Below are positions 45,294 to 57,692 of a stretch of 64,000 bases of DNA, piece by piece (the stretch's first letter is position 1; every line of letters starts with the position of its first letter). Below the pieces are notes generated by a model that was not told where the DNA came from, made no database searches, and worked only from the letters and a program-made list of their open reading frames with translations. Both the position numbers and the translations under genes were made by a program. The DNA comes from Galeruca laticollis (Eukaryota; Arthropoda; Insecta; Coleoptera; Chrysomelidae): NCBI GenBank assembly GCA_963921935.1, contig OY998175.1:209452655-209516654 (forward strand), in the 5' to 3' direction.

Positions 45294-45665
45294 CCAAAAA
45301 AAAGTACAAATCCAATCCACAGCCTACAATTGAATTACTTTTTATTATACGTAGTCATAATTTCTATACCCTTTACAAATTAATTCATTGTCCGTTCATG
45401 TTAATGCATTAAATCGCAAAACAAAAAGGATAATAGATAATAAAATACATCAATTATCAATCTTGAACTTGTTGTTTGTGTACCTCCAACTAATTGAGTT
45501 GTTTTATTCAGGTCAAGTTGTTGATAAATTTTAAAATGTGACGTTCCCACTATGTGGGTAAAAAGATTCTTGTTCCAAATATCTGTAAGTAGAATTTTAT
45601 TTAAATTTTAACTATGTGTTTGAGACTTATTATGAACTGTGATTGTCACTAGGATTTTATATTGT

Positions 45666-45712
45666 AGTATTTTTGAAAAAGGCTCGAAAATCGGCCGAAA
45701 CGTCAAGTAAAT
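45666..45712 (+). ncRNA. Hammerhead-like ribozyme motif with U3/A8 core (family III)
   Basis: The order is UUGAAAA, an unpaired A, GGCU/GGCC-type stem II, then GAAACGUC. Upstream UAUUU... can pair with AAGUA downstream, giving a four-pair stem I. It has the same C3-to-U and G8-to-A changes as the motif at 12460 with all other core bases kept. Untested. Confidence 0.45.
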
Positions 45713-45781
45713 AAAATGTTATGAGATATATAGTTTAATGAATTTTGAAAATAAGGACCGAATCCCAAGAAATCGCTAAAT

Positions 45782-45782
<1 letters not shown>

Positions 45783-45860
<78 letters not shown>
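45783..45860. repeat. (TA)n microsatellite
   Basis: Nearly 40 TA units, interrupted once by TATTATAT. It marks the 3' end of the family III PLE. Confidence 0.85.
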
Positions 45861-45863
<3 letters not shown>

Positions 45864-46454
45864 ATTATATTTGTGAAAAGGTTTTAGGGCGCCAACTTAC
45901 CATGTATAAGGTAAGTGAAATAAAATAATATACCAACTAACTTGCTCCGGCTCTCTATAGTATGTCTTGCTCTCAGGGAGTCGATTCGTGAAAGAATTGT
46001 AGTATTGATCTATATCTCCTTTTATAAATTTTATTTTATGAAAGTAAATTTGAGTTGATTTAAATTTTAATAATATATTGAAATATAGATAAAGTTTTAA
46101 CAATTGATGCAATATTAAAATTAAATTTCAAATTCTATTCTCTATTTAAGAAACACCCTGTATCTAATTTTTCTTTTAAAATAGAACTATGAAATTTTTC
46201 TTTTGAATGTATTCGCAATTATGATAAAATCTCTTACCTTCTAAACTATAAATACAGGAACTGCTTCTTAGTATTCCCAAACAAAGATCTTTGTTTCTGG
46301 AATTTCCTTTTCTATGTTAGACTACCTTATAAGAAATTATATTGATTAAAGATCTACAAAAACATTCAATGTCTTATGATAAAAAGTAAACTTCTGCAAT
46401 ATACACTATTTGAGAATTTTGACAACAATTAACCAGACCTTTTAAAGTGACTCT
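45861..46454. other. AT-rich spacer
   Basis: GGGCGCCAAC at about 45889 again recalls a primer-binding segment, but no LTR pair was found. No gene was recognised. Confidence 0.3.
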
Positions 46455-46640
46455 CATCTTTCTTCCAATTCTTATAAGCGTGTTCTATATGTATATAAAC
46501 CTCTCTTCAAATTAATCTCTTCTGTCTTCCAACTCTTACAAACGTGTTCTATATGTATATAAATCTCTTTTCAAATCAATCTCTTCTCTCTTCCAATTCT
46601 TACAAACGTATTCTATATGTATATAAATTTCTTCGATTAT
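46455..46640. repeat. 64-bp tandem repeat, about 2.8 units
   Basis: CTTCCAAYTCTTAYAARCG then TGTTCTATATGTATATAAA begins at 46462, 46526 and 46590, giving a period of 64. Units differ at a few positions. Confidence 0.75.
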
Positions 46641-47419
46641 TCCAAAATATCCATATGAATTGTCAATTATAATGTTTTAATTTTAAATTATCACTCCTTA
46701 TATTAGCCAGTTCAATATTTCAAAAGTCTCAACTGCCTTAATATCACTTTTTTCTCTTCTCAAAAATTTTCTTTCTTAAACGTCAAAAATATGTCAAGTC
46801 CCTCCATTCTCTTTTTCAACAAACTTCACATAACGACTTAATTTTAAAGGGTTGTTTGCATACATTTCTATTTTAATAACCGTCATTTACTGTCAGACTT
46901 TCAAAAATTATAACCATTCTCACATAATTGTATAAATTATTCTTTTAGCTTTCTGCTTCTTTGGTGGGTGTAACTATTGGTTGGTGTTTGTCTATATTAA
47001 TATAATCAAACAAACGTTTCTGTTATTCGCATAAAAGAAGCGTATTACAATGTTCATTAAAATTGTTCTAACAAGCGCGACACGGTAAAATATTAAAAAC
47101 ATTTCGAATGCTTTTATACCTAAGTCAAAGTTCTCTTGTACTCTTTCCTTTCATTTTATATCATTGGTTTGTTTGGTGTGAATAAAGCTTGATTTTCCAT
47201 CACATACTTTTGGAACATTTTTCAACTGAGTACAAATTTAATATTCATTTTGTTATTTAAAGAAATACATGCATACAAACTTAAAAGATCTTAAGTAAAA
47301 CTGTCTAAAAGTGTTAAATTAAAATTACGTCTCCTTCAACTTGCACATTGTTTTTTAAATGGAAGTTGTGATCACATTTATTTTAAGGTTATGGCACATC
47401 ATCGTGTTTCAATTGACTT

Positions 47420-47420
<1 letters not shown>
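46641..47420. other. AT-rich spacer
   Basis: No coding text or repeat was recognised. Confidence 0.3.

Positions 47421-47466
<46 letters not shown>
47421..47466. repeat. (TA)n microsatellite at the left end of the PLE array
   Basis: About 22 TA units abut the array. A shorter TA-rich run (58407-58424) lies at its right end, so the array probably entered a TA tract. Confidence 0.85.
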
Positions 47467-47470
<4 letters not shown>

Positions 47471-47524
47471 CAAACAACTTAGTAGGGATGCGGTCAGAGG
47501 AGGGCTGAATCAGAAGACTCCTTT

Positions 47525-47580
47525 TTGACTAGTTAAGCTTTCGAAAATGTTTATTTTCATCATCAGAACATCTACAATGA
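47525..47580 (-). ncRNA. Hammerhead ribozyme motif, copy A 3' end
   Basis: The minus strand reads CUGAUGA, U, GAAAAU-AAAC-AUUUUC (six-pair stem II), GAAAGCUU. AG/CU is a minimal stem III with U17, and GUU/AAC opens stem I. All invariant core bases are present. Confidence 0.65.
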
Positions 47581-48155
47581 GCGATAAATATCATTAGTGA
47601 CTTATAAACCATTATAAAAACGATTTGACTTACCAAAGTGAGTTGAAAAAGAAAGACATCGTAAAAAACTTTAAAATTTCTAATGGACATACATATATGT
47701 ATTTAAAATTTACATTGATCAGGAGAGCAAAACACAAAAAACTCCAACAAAAGGCCGATCATAAAACAGCCCTGAGGTAAAATCTCTCACATTATACCAA
47801 CAAGGTTAGATAAAAATTAACATTACTCAACAATTACAACTCTCACTAATAACTATTGCTCTACTGACAAAACTGAATAGGAAAGCGAAACGTTTTAAAT
47901 TATTTTGTATAGTTCAGGTTCTTATTAAAGTAAAAAAGTGGATATGTTATTATCATGCATTAGACCAACAAACAAACAATTTTGATTATATTCGAAGATT
48001 TAGAAAACAAATAATGGATCTCTAACCCACAGAGAGAGTCAAAAAATTAAAATAGAAAACAGTTCTCCATCCATATTGAAATGATAGAAAACAAATTGCT
48101 GGATCAAAAAATATTTAAAAGGATTCATGAATACAGGGTGGAAACCAAATGTTTA

Positions 48156-50621
48156 TTAAATTGAGTCAAGGTGTAAAATTGTCTCACTTTTAGTAATAGA
48201 TAAAAGATAGGTGTAAATCTTACTCAAACCATCCAAATCGGATTTTTTATTCAAACAATTGTCCCTGTTTTTGTAAATATGGCACATTTCAAGAAAAAGC
48301 CTCTTTCCGTAGTTTCTTTCTTTATCCAGAATTTTAGCGTCTTCAAAATTCATTATATGATTATCATTGATTACATGTTCCGCCAAAGAGCAAGACAACT
48401 TTAAATTTCGACAATCGCTCTTATGAGAAGTCAACCTTCCAGATAGACATCTAGAAGTCTGACCCACATATATTTTTTCACAGGAATTACAAGGAATGCT
48501 GTAAATCAAATTTGAATTTTCATCCCTGTTCAATTTAGTTTTAGTTTTAGTGTATAAACTATTAATAGTTAAAATATTATAAGTTGCTACTCTGACGTTG
48601 CTTACACCCCTTAAAATTTTCAACAAATTAGGAGTTAGGTTAGGTATGTAAGGTAAAGAACCAAAACACACATCCACATTGTTAAGACGTTGAGATGAAT
48701 CATCGTTAATAACGGCAGGCGTGCAGAAAAGAAACTTATTAAGCATTTTAGCAGGGTAAGAATTTTCGATCAAAATATCCCTCAGAATCATGAAATCGTT
48801 CCTCTGAAAGTCAGGATGGAACAATCTACTAACTCTATCCTTAAGGGCAAGAATCAAATTTGTCTTCATCCTTGGAGGGTGACACGACCAGTAGCTAATG
48901 AACCTATCACTACACATAGGTTTTCTATACCATGAAGTTTTTATAATATTGTCATTACCTCTATGAACTTTCATATCTAGAAAAGGTAAAAAACCATTTT
49001 CTTCGATTTCAGCAGTAAACTGTAAGTGCTCGTTATACGAGTTGAACAAATCCAAAATAACTTGAACATTATCTACAGGAAGAGCCAAAATTAAGTCATC
49101 TACATACCTTTTTACAAAAGGAACTGGAAATTCAAGTAAACCAGTGCACTGCTTAATTAAATCGTCTAATACAAAATTTACTAAAATAGGAGAAATTGTA
49201 GACCCCATTGGGGTACCGAAAACTTGTTTATAAAACTTATCGTTAAAAACAAATACATTTGAATCAAAAATGAATTGAAGTGACTTTTTAAAAGCTGCTA
49301 AAGTAAAATGACAATGTGAACGTATTTCATTCCAATGTTTTGTGATACTTTCAAGAATGACAGGTAATGGTAAATTTGTAAACAACGAAACAACGTCAAA
49401 ACTGACCAAAATGTAATTTTCAGGTATTATAAAGTTACTGATAAAATTACTAAAAGTGAACGAGTCCCTAATATTATACTCATTTTCAGGATTGTAAGCG
49501 CTTGTCAAAATATCAGTCAAATATTGAGCAACACGACCATTAGGAGAATCTATAGAAGAAATTATTGGTCTCATTGATAAATTTTGTTTATGTATCTTTG
49601 GCAAAGCATAAAATCGTGGAATTATTGCATTATAAACTTTCAACTTAGGCACTATCACTTCAGGAATACAATCTGAATGACCAAGAGAAGCGACCAACTG
49701 GTTTGCCTTCTGCTGCAAGGTACAAACAGGATTTCTAGGAATGGTTTTGTAATATCTCGTATCAGATAACAATTGTTCAGAAAGTGTTATATAATCCTCC
49801 TTGTACATGGCAACAGTAACATTCCCCTCATCACTTCTAACGATATAAACATTAGGATGATCTTTCAAAAAATTCTTACATTCGGAAAAATACTTTCTTA
49901 AAAAATGCCTATCATTATTTTGTTTGTGTGAAAAATTTGTTAAAATATTAGTGAAACGAGATCTAGTTATGTCTTTACAACCTTCATCAACATGTTGAAT
50001 AATATTTTCCAAATCTGCTAAAATCTTTGATACATTAACATCACCCATAGAGGGCTCTAAACAAAATTTTGGACCTAAAGAAAGAAACTTTTTTATATTA
50101 TAAGGAAAAGCTATACTGGTTAAATTTTTGAACCATTTTTCATTGAATTTAATATTATCAAAAAAATCACTTTTAATCTTCTCCAACTTAACAATTTGAA
50201 CCCTCTTAATTTTTCTAAAAATATTATTATATTTAACTATCTGTCTATTATCAAATTCTGTGAAAATATGATTAGGTAATAAATTATGTAATTTGGACTT
50301 TATAGAGAAAAGTTCTCCTTCTAACCCAGTTATGTCAGAGCAAGTAACCCTAATTTCTAAATTAATTAAGTTCTTTCTCAACCTCAAATTGAAACTGCTG
50401 ATCTTGGATCCAAGTAGGCCGGATCTTGTTCCTAGTAACCCATCAATATTTCCCAATCCTTCTGTTATGTGTCTGGGGAAACATCCATGCTGTCGACACT
50501 TGAGTAGGAAAATTTTTCTATTTCTCAACGATGCTAACCTGGTGTTAAGTTTTACCCATGTTTTTAGTGAGGAGACAGTGTGTTGACCAAATTGTCTGCG
50601 CATTACTTCAAAAAACCCCAT
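48156..50621 (-). CDS. Penelope-like RT + GIY-YIG endonuclease (821 aa), copy A
   Basis: A complete frame from the first ATG (50621) to TAA. The open frame extends 15 codons further to a TTG, but the ATG is preferred. Residues 1-240 are an unassigned, basic, helix-rich N-terminus. ALPKIHKQNLSMRPIISSI marks RT fingers at ~335-355. Motif A Asp is D409 (SFDVVSLF), motif B GTPMGSTISPI starts at 469, and motif C YVDD is 506-509. GIY-YIG text IYSIPCNSCEKIYVGQTSRC is at 706-725, followed by RLTSHKSDC and a ~95-residue tail. No lesion is visible. PLE proteins copy their RNA at a cut DNA end. Confidence 0.9.
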   Translation of the reverse strand: MGFFEVMRRQFGQHTVSSLKTWVKLNTRLASLRNRKIFLLKCRQHGCFPRHITEGLGNIDGLLGTRSGLLGSKISSFNLRLRKNLINLEIRVTCSDITGLEGELFSIKSKLHNLLPNHIFTEFDNRQIVKYNNIFRKIKRVQIVKLEKIKSDFFDNIKFNEKWFKNLTSIAFPYNIKKFLSLGPKFCLEPSMGDVNVSKILADLENIIQHVDEGCKDITRSRFTNILTNFSHKQNNDRHFLRKYFSECKNFLKDHPNVYIVRSDEGNVTVAMYKEDYITLSEQLLSDTRYYKTIPRNPVCTLQQKANQLVASLGHSDCIPEVIVPKLKVYNAIIPRFYALPKIHKQNLSMRPIISSIDSPNGRVAQYLTDILTSAYNPENEYNIRDSFTFSNFISNFIIPENYILVSFDVVSLFTNLPLPVILESITKHWNEIRSHCHFTLAAFKKSLQFIFDSNVFVFNDKFYKQVFGTPMGSTISPILVNFVLDDLIKQCTGLLEFPVPFVKRYVDDLILALPVDNVQVILDLFNSYNEHLQFTAEIEENGFLPFLDMKVHRGNDNIIKTSWYRKPMCSDRFISYWSCHPPRMKTNLILALKDRVSRLFHPDFQRNDFMILRDILIENSYPAKMLNKFLFCTPAVINDDSSQRLNNVDVCFGSLPYIPNLTPNLLKILRGVSNVRVATYNILTINSLYTKTKTKLNRDENSNLIYSIPCNSCEKIYVGQTSRCLSGRLTSHKSDCRNLKLSCSLAEHVINDNHIMNFEDAKILDKERNYGKRLFLEMCHIYKNRDNCLNKKSDLDGLSKIYTYLLSITKSETILHLDSI

Positions 50622-50714
50622 ATCTATAAAAGAGAACCTCGGGTAGTGACCGTAGATAAAAACCAATCAACTTAGTAGGGATGCGGTCAGAGGAGGGCTG
50701 AATCAGAAGACTCC

Positions 50715-50772
50715 TTTTTGACTAGTTAAGCTTTCGAAAATGTTTATTTTCATCATCAGAACATCTACAATG
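50715..50772 (-). ncRNA. Hammerhead ribozyme motif, B/A junction
   Basis: Same sequence as at 47525. It lies in the repeat between the end of copy B and the start of copy A, just upstream of the intact reading frame. Confidence 0.65.
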
Positions 50773-51348
50773 AGCGATAAATATCATTAGTGACTTATAA
50801 ACCATTATAAAAACGATTTGACTTACCAAAGTGAGTTGAAAAAGAAAGACATCGTAAAAAACTTTAAAATTTCCAATGGACATACATATATGTATTTAAA
50901 ATTTACATTGATCAGGAGAGCAAAACACAAAAAACTCCAACAAAAGGCCGATCATAAAACAGCCCTGAGGTAAAATCTCTCACATTATACCAACAAGGTT
51001 AGATAAAAATTAACATTACTCAACAATTACAACTCTCACTAATAACTATTGCTCTACTGACAAAACTGAATAGGAAAGCGAAACGTTTTAAATTATTTTG
51101 TATAGTTCAGGTTCTTATTAAAGTAAAAAAGTGGATATGTTATTATCATGCATTAGACCAACAAACAAACAATTTTGATTTTATTCGAAGATTTAGAAAA
51201 CAAATAATGGATCTCTAACCCACAGAGAGAGTCAAAAAATTAAAATAGAAAACAGTTCTCCATCCAAATTGAAATGATAGAAAACAAATTGCTGGATCAA
51301 AAAATATTTAAAAGGATTCATGAATACAGGGTGGAAACCAAATGTTTA

Positions 51349-52325
51349 TTAAATTGAGTCAAGGTGTAAAATTGTCTCACTTTTAGTAATAGATAAAAGA
51401 TAGGTGTAAATCTTACTCAAACCATCCAAATCGGATTTTTTATTCAAACAAATGTCCCTGTTTTTGTAAATATGGCACATTTCAAGAAAAAGCCTCTTTC
51501 CGTAGTTTCTTTCTTTATCCAGAATTTTAGCGTCTTCAAAATTCATTATATGATTATCATTGATTACATGTTCCGCCAAAGAGCAAGACAACTTTAAATT
51601 TCGACAATCGCTCTTATGAGAAGTCAACCTTCCAGATAGACATCTAGAAGTCTGACCCACATATATTTTTTCACAGGAATTACAAGGAATGCTGTAAATC
51701 AAATTTGAATTTTCATCCCTGTTCAATTTAGTTTTAGTTTTAGTGTATAAACTATTAATAGTTAAAATATTATAAGTTGCTACTCTGACGTTGCTTACAC
51801 CCCTTAAAATTTTCAACAAATTAGGAGTTAGGTTAGGTATGTAAGGTAAAGAACCAAAACACACATCCACATTGTTAAGACGTTGAGATGAATCATCGTT
51901 AATAACGGCAGGCGTGCAGAAAAGAAACTTATTAAGCATTTTAGCAGGGTAAGAATTTTCGATCAAAATATCCCTCAGAATCATGAAATCGTTCCTCTGA
52001 AAGTCAGGATGGGACAATCTACTAACTCTATCCTTAAGGGCAAGAATCAAATTTGTCTTCATCCTTGGAGGGTGACACGACCAGTAGCTAATGAACCTAT
52101 CACTACACATAGGTTTTCTATACCATGAAGTTTTTATAATATTGTCATTACCTCTATGAACTTTCATATCTAGAAAAGGTAAAAAACCATTTTCTTCGAT
52201 TTCAGCAGTAAACTGTAAGTGCTCGTTATACGAGTTGAACAAATCCAAAGTAACTTGAACATTATCTACAGGAAGAGCCAAAATTAAGTCATCTACATAC
52301 CTTTTTACAAAAGGAACTGGAAATA
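51349..52325 (-). pseudogene. Penelope-like protein, copy B, truncated at its 5' side
   Basis: This keeps the last ~325 codons, from PVPFVKRYVDDLILALPVDN through the GIY-YIG domain to the normal stop, with no frameshift. The 5' part is lost at the inverted junction. It differs from copy A by only a few substitutions (for example VTLD for VILD, LSHPD for LFHPD). Its role is likely structural: a partial upstream copy that supplies the 5' repeat for copy A. Confidence 0.85.
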
Positions 52326-54035
52326 ACTGGGTTAGAAGGAGAACTTTTCTCTATAAAGTCCAAATTACATAATTTATTACCTAATCATATTTTCACAGAA
52401 TTTGATAATAGACAGATAGTTAAATATAATAATATTTCTAGAAAAATTAAGAGGGTTCAAATTGTTAAGTTGGAGAAGATTAAAAGTGATTTTTTTGATA
52501 ATATTAAATTCAATGAAAAATGGTTCAAAAATTTAACCAGTATAGCTTTTCCTTATAATATAAAAAAGTTTCTTTCTTTAGGTCCAAAATTTTGTTTAGA
52601 GCCCTCTATGGGTGATGTTAATGTATCAAAGATTTTAGCAGATTTGGAAAATATTATTCAACATGTTGATGAAGGTTGTAAAGACATAACTAGATCTCGT
52701 TTCACTAATATTTTAACAAATTTTTCACACAAACAAAATAATGATAGGCATTTTTTAAGAAAGTATTTTTCCGAATGTAAGAATTTTTTGAAAGATCATC
52801 CTAATGTTTATATCGTTAGAAGTGATAAGAGGAATGTTACTGTTGCCATGTACAAGGAGGATTATATAACACTTTCTGAACAATTGTTATCTGATACGAG
52901 ATATTACAAAACCATTCCTAGAAATCCTGTTTGTACCTTGCAGCAGAAGGCAAACCAGTTGGTCGCTTCTCTTGGTCATTCAGATTGTATTCCTGAAGTG
53001 ATAGTGCCTAAGTTGAAAGTTTATAATGCAATAATTCCACGATTTTATGCTTTGCCAAAGATACATAAACAAAATTTATCAATGAGACCAATAATTTCTC
53101 CTATAGATTCTCCTAATGGTCGTGTTGCTCAATATTTGACTGATATTTTGACAAGCGCTTACAATGCTGAAAATGAGTATAATATTAGGGACTCGTTCAC
53201 TTTTAGTAATTTTATCAATAATTTTATAATACCTGAAAATTACATTTTGGTCAGTTTTGACGTTGTTTCGTTGTTTACAAATTTACCATTACCTGTCATT
53301 CTTGAAAGTATCACAAAACATTGGAATGAAATACGTTCACATTGTCATTTTACTTTAGCAGCTTTTAAAAAGTCACTTCAATTCATTTTTGATTCGAATG
53401 TATTTGTTTTTAACGATAAGTTTTATAAACAAGTTTTCGGTACCCCAATGGGGTCTACAATTTCTCCTATTTTAGTAAATTTTGTATTAGACGATTTAAT
53501 TAAGCAGTGCACTGGTTTACTTGAATTTCCAGTTCCTTTTGTAAAAAGGTATGTAGATGACTTAATTTTGGCTCTTCCTGTAGATAATGTTCAAGTTACT
53601 TTGGATTTGTTCAACTCGTATAACGAGCACTTACAGTTTACTGCTGAAATCGAAGAAATTGGTTTTTTACCTTTTCTAGATATGAAAGTTCATAGAGGTA
53701 ATGACAATATTATAAAAACTTCATGGTATAGAAAACCTATGTGTAGTGATAGGTTCATTAGCTACTGGTCGTGTCACCCTCCAAGGATGAAGACAAATTT
53801 GATTCTTGCCCTTAAGGATAGAGTTAGTAGATTGTCCCATCCTGACTTTCAGAGGAACGATTTCATGCTTCTGAGGGATATTTTGATCGAAAATTCTTAC
53901 CCTGCTAAAATGCTTAATAAGTTTCTTTTCTGCACGCCTGCCGTTATTAACGATGATTCATCTCAACGTCTTAACAATGTGGATGTGTGTTTTAGTTCTT
54001 TACCTTACATACCTAACCTACCTCCTATTTGTTGA
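52326..54035 (+). pseudogene. Penelope-like protein, copy C: N-terminal domain and RT
   Basis: Open from the junction at 52326 (TGLEGELFSIKSKLHNLLPN) through RT motif A (SFDVVSLF), motif B (GTPMGSTISPI) and KRYVDDLILALP. It ends prematurely at LPYIPNLPPIC because one base is missing in CCTATTTGTTG (copy A has CCTAATTTGTTG). The first ~110 codons are missing. Confidence 0.85.
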
Positions 54036-54499
54036 AAATTTTAAGGGGTGGAAGCAACGTCAGAGTAGCAACTTATAATATTTTAACTATTAATAGTTTA
54101 TACACTAAAACTAAAACTAAATTGAACAGGGATGAAAATTCAAATTTGATTTACAGCATTCCTTGTAATTCCTGTGAAAAAATATATGTGGGTCAGACTT
54201 CTAGATGTCTATCTGGAAGGTTGACTTCTCATAAGAGCGATTGTCGAAATTTAAAGTTGTCTTGCTCTTTGGCGGAACATGTAATCAATGATAATCATAT
54301 AATGAATTTTGAAGACGCTAAAATTCTGGATAAAGAAAGAAACTACGGAAAGAGGCTTTTTCTTGAAATGTGCCATATTTACAAAAACAGGGACAATTGT
54401 TTGAATAAAAAATCCGATTTGGATGGTTTGAGTAAGATTTACACCTATCTTTTATCTATTACTAAAAGTGAGATAATTTTACACCTTGACTCAATTTAA
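54029..54499 (+). pseudogene. Penelope-like protein, copy C: GIY-YIG part after the frameshift
   Basis: This continues the protein in the next frame (LKILRGGSNVRVATYNILTI, then IYSIPCNSCEKIYVGQTSRC) to the normal end LHLDSI. Separated from the RT by a single-base deletion. Confidence 0.85.
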
Positions 54500-55077
54500 T
54501 AAACATTTGGTTTCCACCCTGTATTCATGAATCCTTTCAAATATTTTTTGATCCAGCAATTTGTTTTCTATCATTTCAATTTGGATGGAGAACTGTTTTC
54601 TATTTTAATTTTTTGACTCTCTCTGTGGGTTAGAGATCCATTATTTGTTTTCTAAATCTTCGAATAAAATCAAAATTGTTTGTTTGTTGGTCTAATGCAT
54701 GATAATAATATATCCACTTTTTTACTTTAATAAGAACCTGAACTATACAAAATAATTTAAAACGTTTCGCTTTCCTATTCAGTTTTGTCAGTAGAGCAAT
54801 AGTTATTAGTGAGAGTTGTAATTGTTGAGTAATGTTATCTTTTATCTAACCTTGTTGGTATAATGTGAGAGATTTTACCTCAGGGCTGTTTTATGATCGG
54901 ACTTTTGTTGGAGTTTTTTGTGTTTTGCTCTCCTGATCAATGTAAATTTTAAATACATATATGTATGTCCATTGGAAATTTTAAAGTTTTTTACGATGTC
55001 TTTCTTTTTCAACTCACTTTGGTAAGTCAAATCGTTTTTATAATGGTTTATAAGTCACTAATGATATTTATCGCTCA

Positions 55078-55133
55078 TTGTAGATGTTCTGATGATGAAA
55101 ATAAACATTTTCGAAAGCTTAACTAGTCAAAAA
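55078..55133 (+). ncRNA. Hammerhead ribozyme motif, C/D junction
   Basis: CUGAUGA, U, GAAAAU-AAAC-AUUUUC, GAAAGCUU, as in the other three copies. It lies between copies C and D. Confidence 0.65.
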
Positions 55134-55226
55134 GGAGTCTTCTGATTCAGCCCTCCTCTGACCGCATCCCTACTAAGTTGTTTGGTTTTTATCTACGGTC
55201 ACTACCCGAGGTTCTCTTTTATAGAT

Positions 55227-57228
55227 ATGGGGTTTTTAGAAGTAATGCGCAGACAATTTGGTCAACACACTGTCTCCTCACTAAAAACATGGGTAAAACT
55301 TAACACCAGGTTAGCATCGTTGAGAAATAGAAAAATTTTCCTACTCAAGTGTCGACAGCATGGATGTTTCCCCAGACACATAACAGAAGGATTGGGAAAT
55401 ATTGATGGGTTACTAGGAACAAGATCCGGCCTACTTGGATCCAAGATCAGCAGTTTCAATTTGAGGTTGAGAAAGAACTTAATTAATTTAGAAATTAGGG
55501 TTACTTGCTCTGACATAACTGGGTTAGAAGGAGAACTTTTCTCTATAAAGTCCAAATTACATAATTTATTACCTAATCATATTTTCACAGAATTTGATAA
55601 TAGACAGATAGTTAAATATAATAATATTTTTAGAAAAATTAAGAGGGTTCAAATTGTTAAGTTGGAGAAGATTAAAAGTGATTTTTTTGATAATATTAAA
55701 TTCAATGGAAAATGGTTCAAAAATTTAACCAGTATAGCTTTTCCTTATAATATAAAAAAGTTTCTTTCTTTAGGTCCAAAATTTTGTTTAGAGCCCTCTA
55801 TGGGTGATGTTAATGTATCAAAGATTTTAGCAGATTTGGAAAATATTATTCAACATGTTGATGAAGGTTGTAAAGACATAACTAGATCTCGTTTCACTAA
55901 TATTTTAACAAAATTTTTCACACAAACAAAATAATGATAGGCATTTTTTAAGAAAGTATTTTTCCGAATGTTAGAATTTTTTGAAAGATCATCCTAATGT
56001 TTATATCGTTAGAAGTGATAAGGGGAATGTTACTGTTGCCATGTACAAGGAGGATTATATAACACTTTCTGAACAATTGTTATCTGATACGAGATATTAC
56101 AAAACCATTCCTAGAAATCCTGTTTGTACCTTGCAGCAGAAGGCAAACCAGTCGGTCGCTTCTCTTGGTCATTCAGATTGTATTCCTGAAGTGATAGTGC
56201 CTAAGTTGAAAGTTTATATTGCAATAATTCCACGATTTTATGCTTTGCCAAAGATACATAAACAAAATTTATCAATGAGACCAATAATTTCTTCTATAGA
56301 TTCTCCTAATGGTCGTGTTGCTCAATATTTGACTGATATTTTGACAAGCGCTTACAATCCTGAAAATGAGTATAATATTAGGGACTCGTTCACTTTTAGT
56401 AATTTTATCAATAATTTTATAATACCTGAAAATTACATTTTGGTCAGTTTTGACGTTGTTTCGTTGTTTACAAATTTACCATTACCTGTCATTCTTGAAA
56501 GTATCACAAAACATTGGAATGAAATACGTTCACATTGTCATTTTACTTTAGCAGCTTTTAAAAAGTCACTTCAATTCATTTTTGATTCGAATGTATTTGT
56601 TTTTAACGATAAGTTTTATAAACAAGTTTTCGGTACCCCAATGGGGTCTACAATTTCTCCTATTTTAGTAAATTTTGTATTAGACGATTTAATTAAGCAG
56701 TGCACTGGTTTACTTGAATTTCCAGTTCCTTTTGTAAAAAGGTATGTAGATGACTTAATTTTGGCTCTTCCTGTAGATAATGTTCAAGTTACTTTGGATT
56801 TGTTCAACTCGTATAACGAGCACTTACAGTTTACTGCTGAAATCGGAGAAATTGGTTTTTTACCTTTTCTAGATATGAAAGTTCATAGAGGTAATGACAA
56901 TATTATAAAAACTTCATGGTATAGAAAACCTATGTGTAGTGATAGGTTCATTAGCTACTGGTCGTGTCACCCTCCAAGGATGAAGACAAATTTGATTCTT
57001 GCCCTTAAGGATAGAGTTAGTAGATTGTCCCATCCTGACTTTCAGAGGAACGATTTCATGCTTCTGAGGGATATTTTGATCGAAAATTCTTACCCTGCTA
57101 AAATGCTTAATAAGTTTCTTTTCTGCACGCCTGCCGTTATTAACGATGATTCATCTCAACGTCTTAACAATGTGGATGTGTGTTTTGGTTCTTTACCTTA
57201 CATACCTAACCTACCTCCTATTTGTTGA
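55227..57228 (+). pseudogene. Penelope-like protein, copy D: N-terminus and RT, three lesions
   Basis: The frame starts at ATG 55227 (MGFLEVMRRQFGQ). An extra A near 55911 (ACAAAATTTTTCAC) shifts the frame, so it stops at 55932-55934, and TAG at 55971-55973 (TGTTAG for TGTAAG) follows. The correct frame resumes from about 55980 and keeps all RT motifs (SFDVVSLF, GTPMGSTISPI, KRYVDDLILALP). It then ends at LPYIPNLPPIC through the same one-base deletion as copy C. Confidence 0.85.
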
Positions 57229-57692
57229 AAATTTTAAGGGGTGGAAGCAACGTCAGAGTAGCAACTTATAATATTTTAACTATTAATAGTTTATACACTA
57301 AAACTAAAACTAAATTGAACAGGGATGAAAATTCAAATTTGATTTACAGCATTCCTTGTAATTCCTGTGAAAAAATATATGTGGGTCAGACTTCTAGATG
57401 TCTATCTGGAAGGTTGACTTCTCATAAGAGCGATTGTCGAAATTTAAAGTTGTCTTGCTCTTTGGCGGAACATGTAATCAATGATAATCATATAATGAAT
57501 TTTGAAGACGCTAAAATTCTGGATAAAGAAAGAAACTACGGAAAGAGGCTTTTTCTTGAAATGTGCCATATTTACAAAAACAGGGACAATTGTTTGAATA
57601 AAAAATCCGATTTGGATGGTTTGAGTAAGATTTACACCTATCTTTTATCTATTACTAAAAGTGAGATAATTTTACACCTTGACTCAATTTAA
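57222..57692 (+). pseudogene. Penelope-like protein, copy D: GIY-YIG part after the frameshift
   Basis: Identical in layout to 54029-54499: IYSIPCNSCEKIYVGQTSRC then RLTSHKSDC, ending LHLDSI. The shared deletion shows that C and D derive from one damaged parent. Confidence 0.85.

Noticed and set aside
46455..46640. CRISPR array
   Set aside because: The units are contiguous 64-bp tandem repeats without spacers, in a eukaryotic context.
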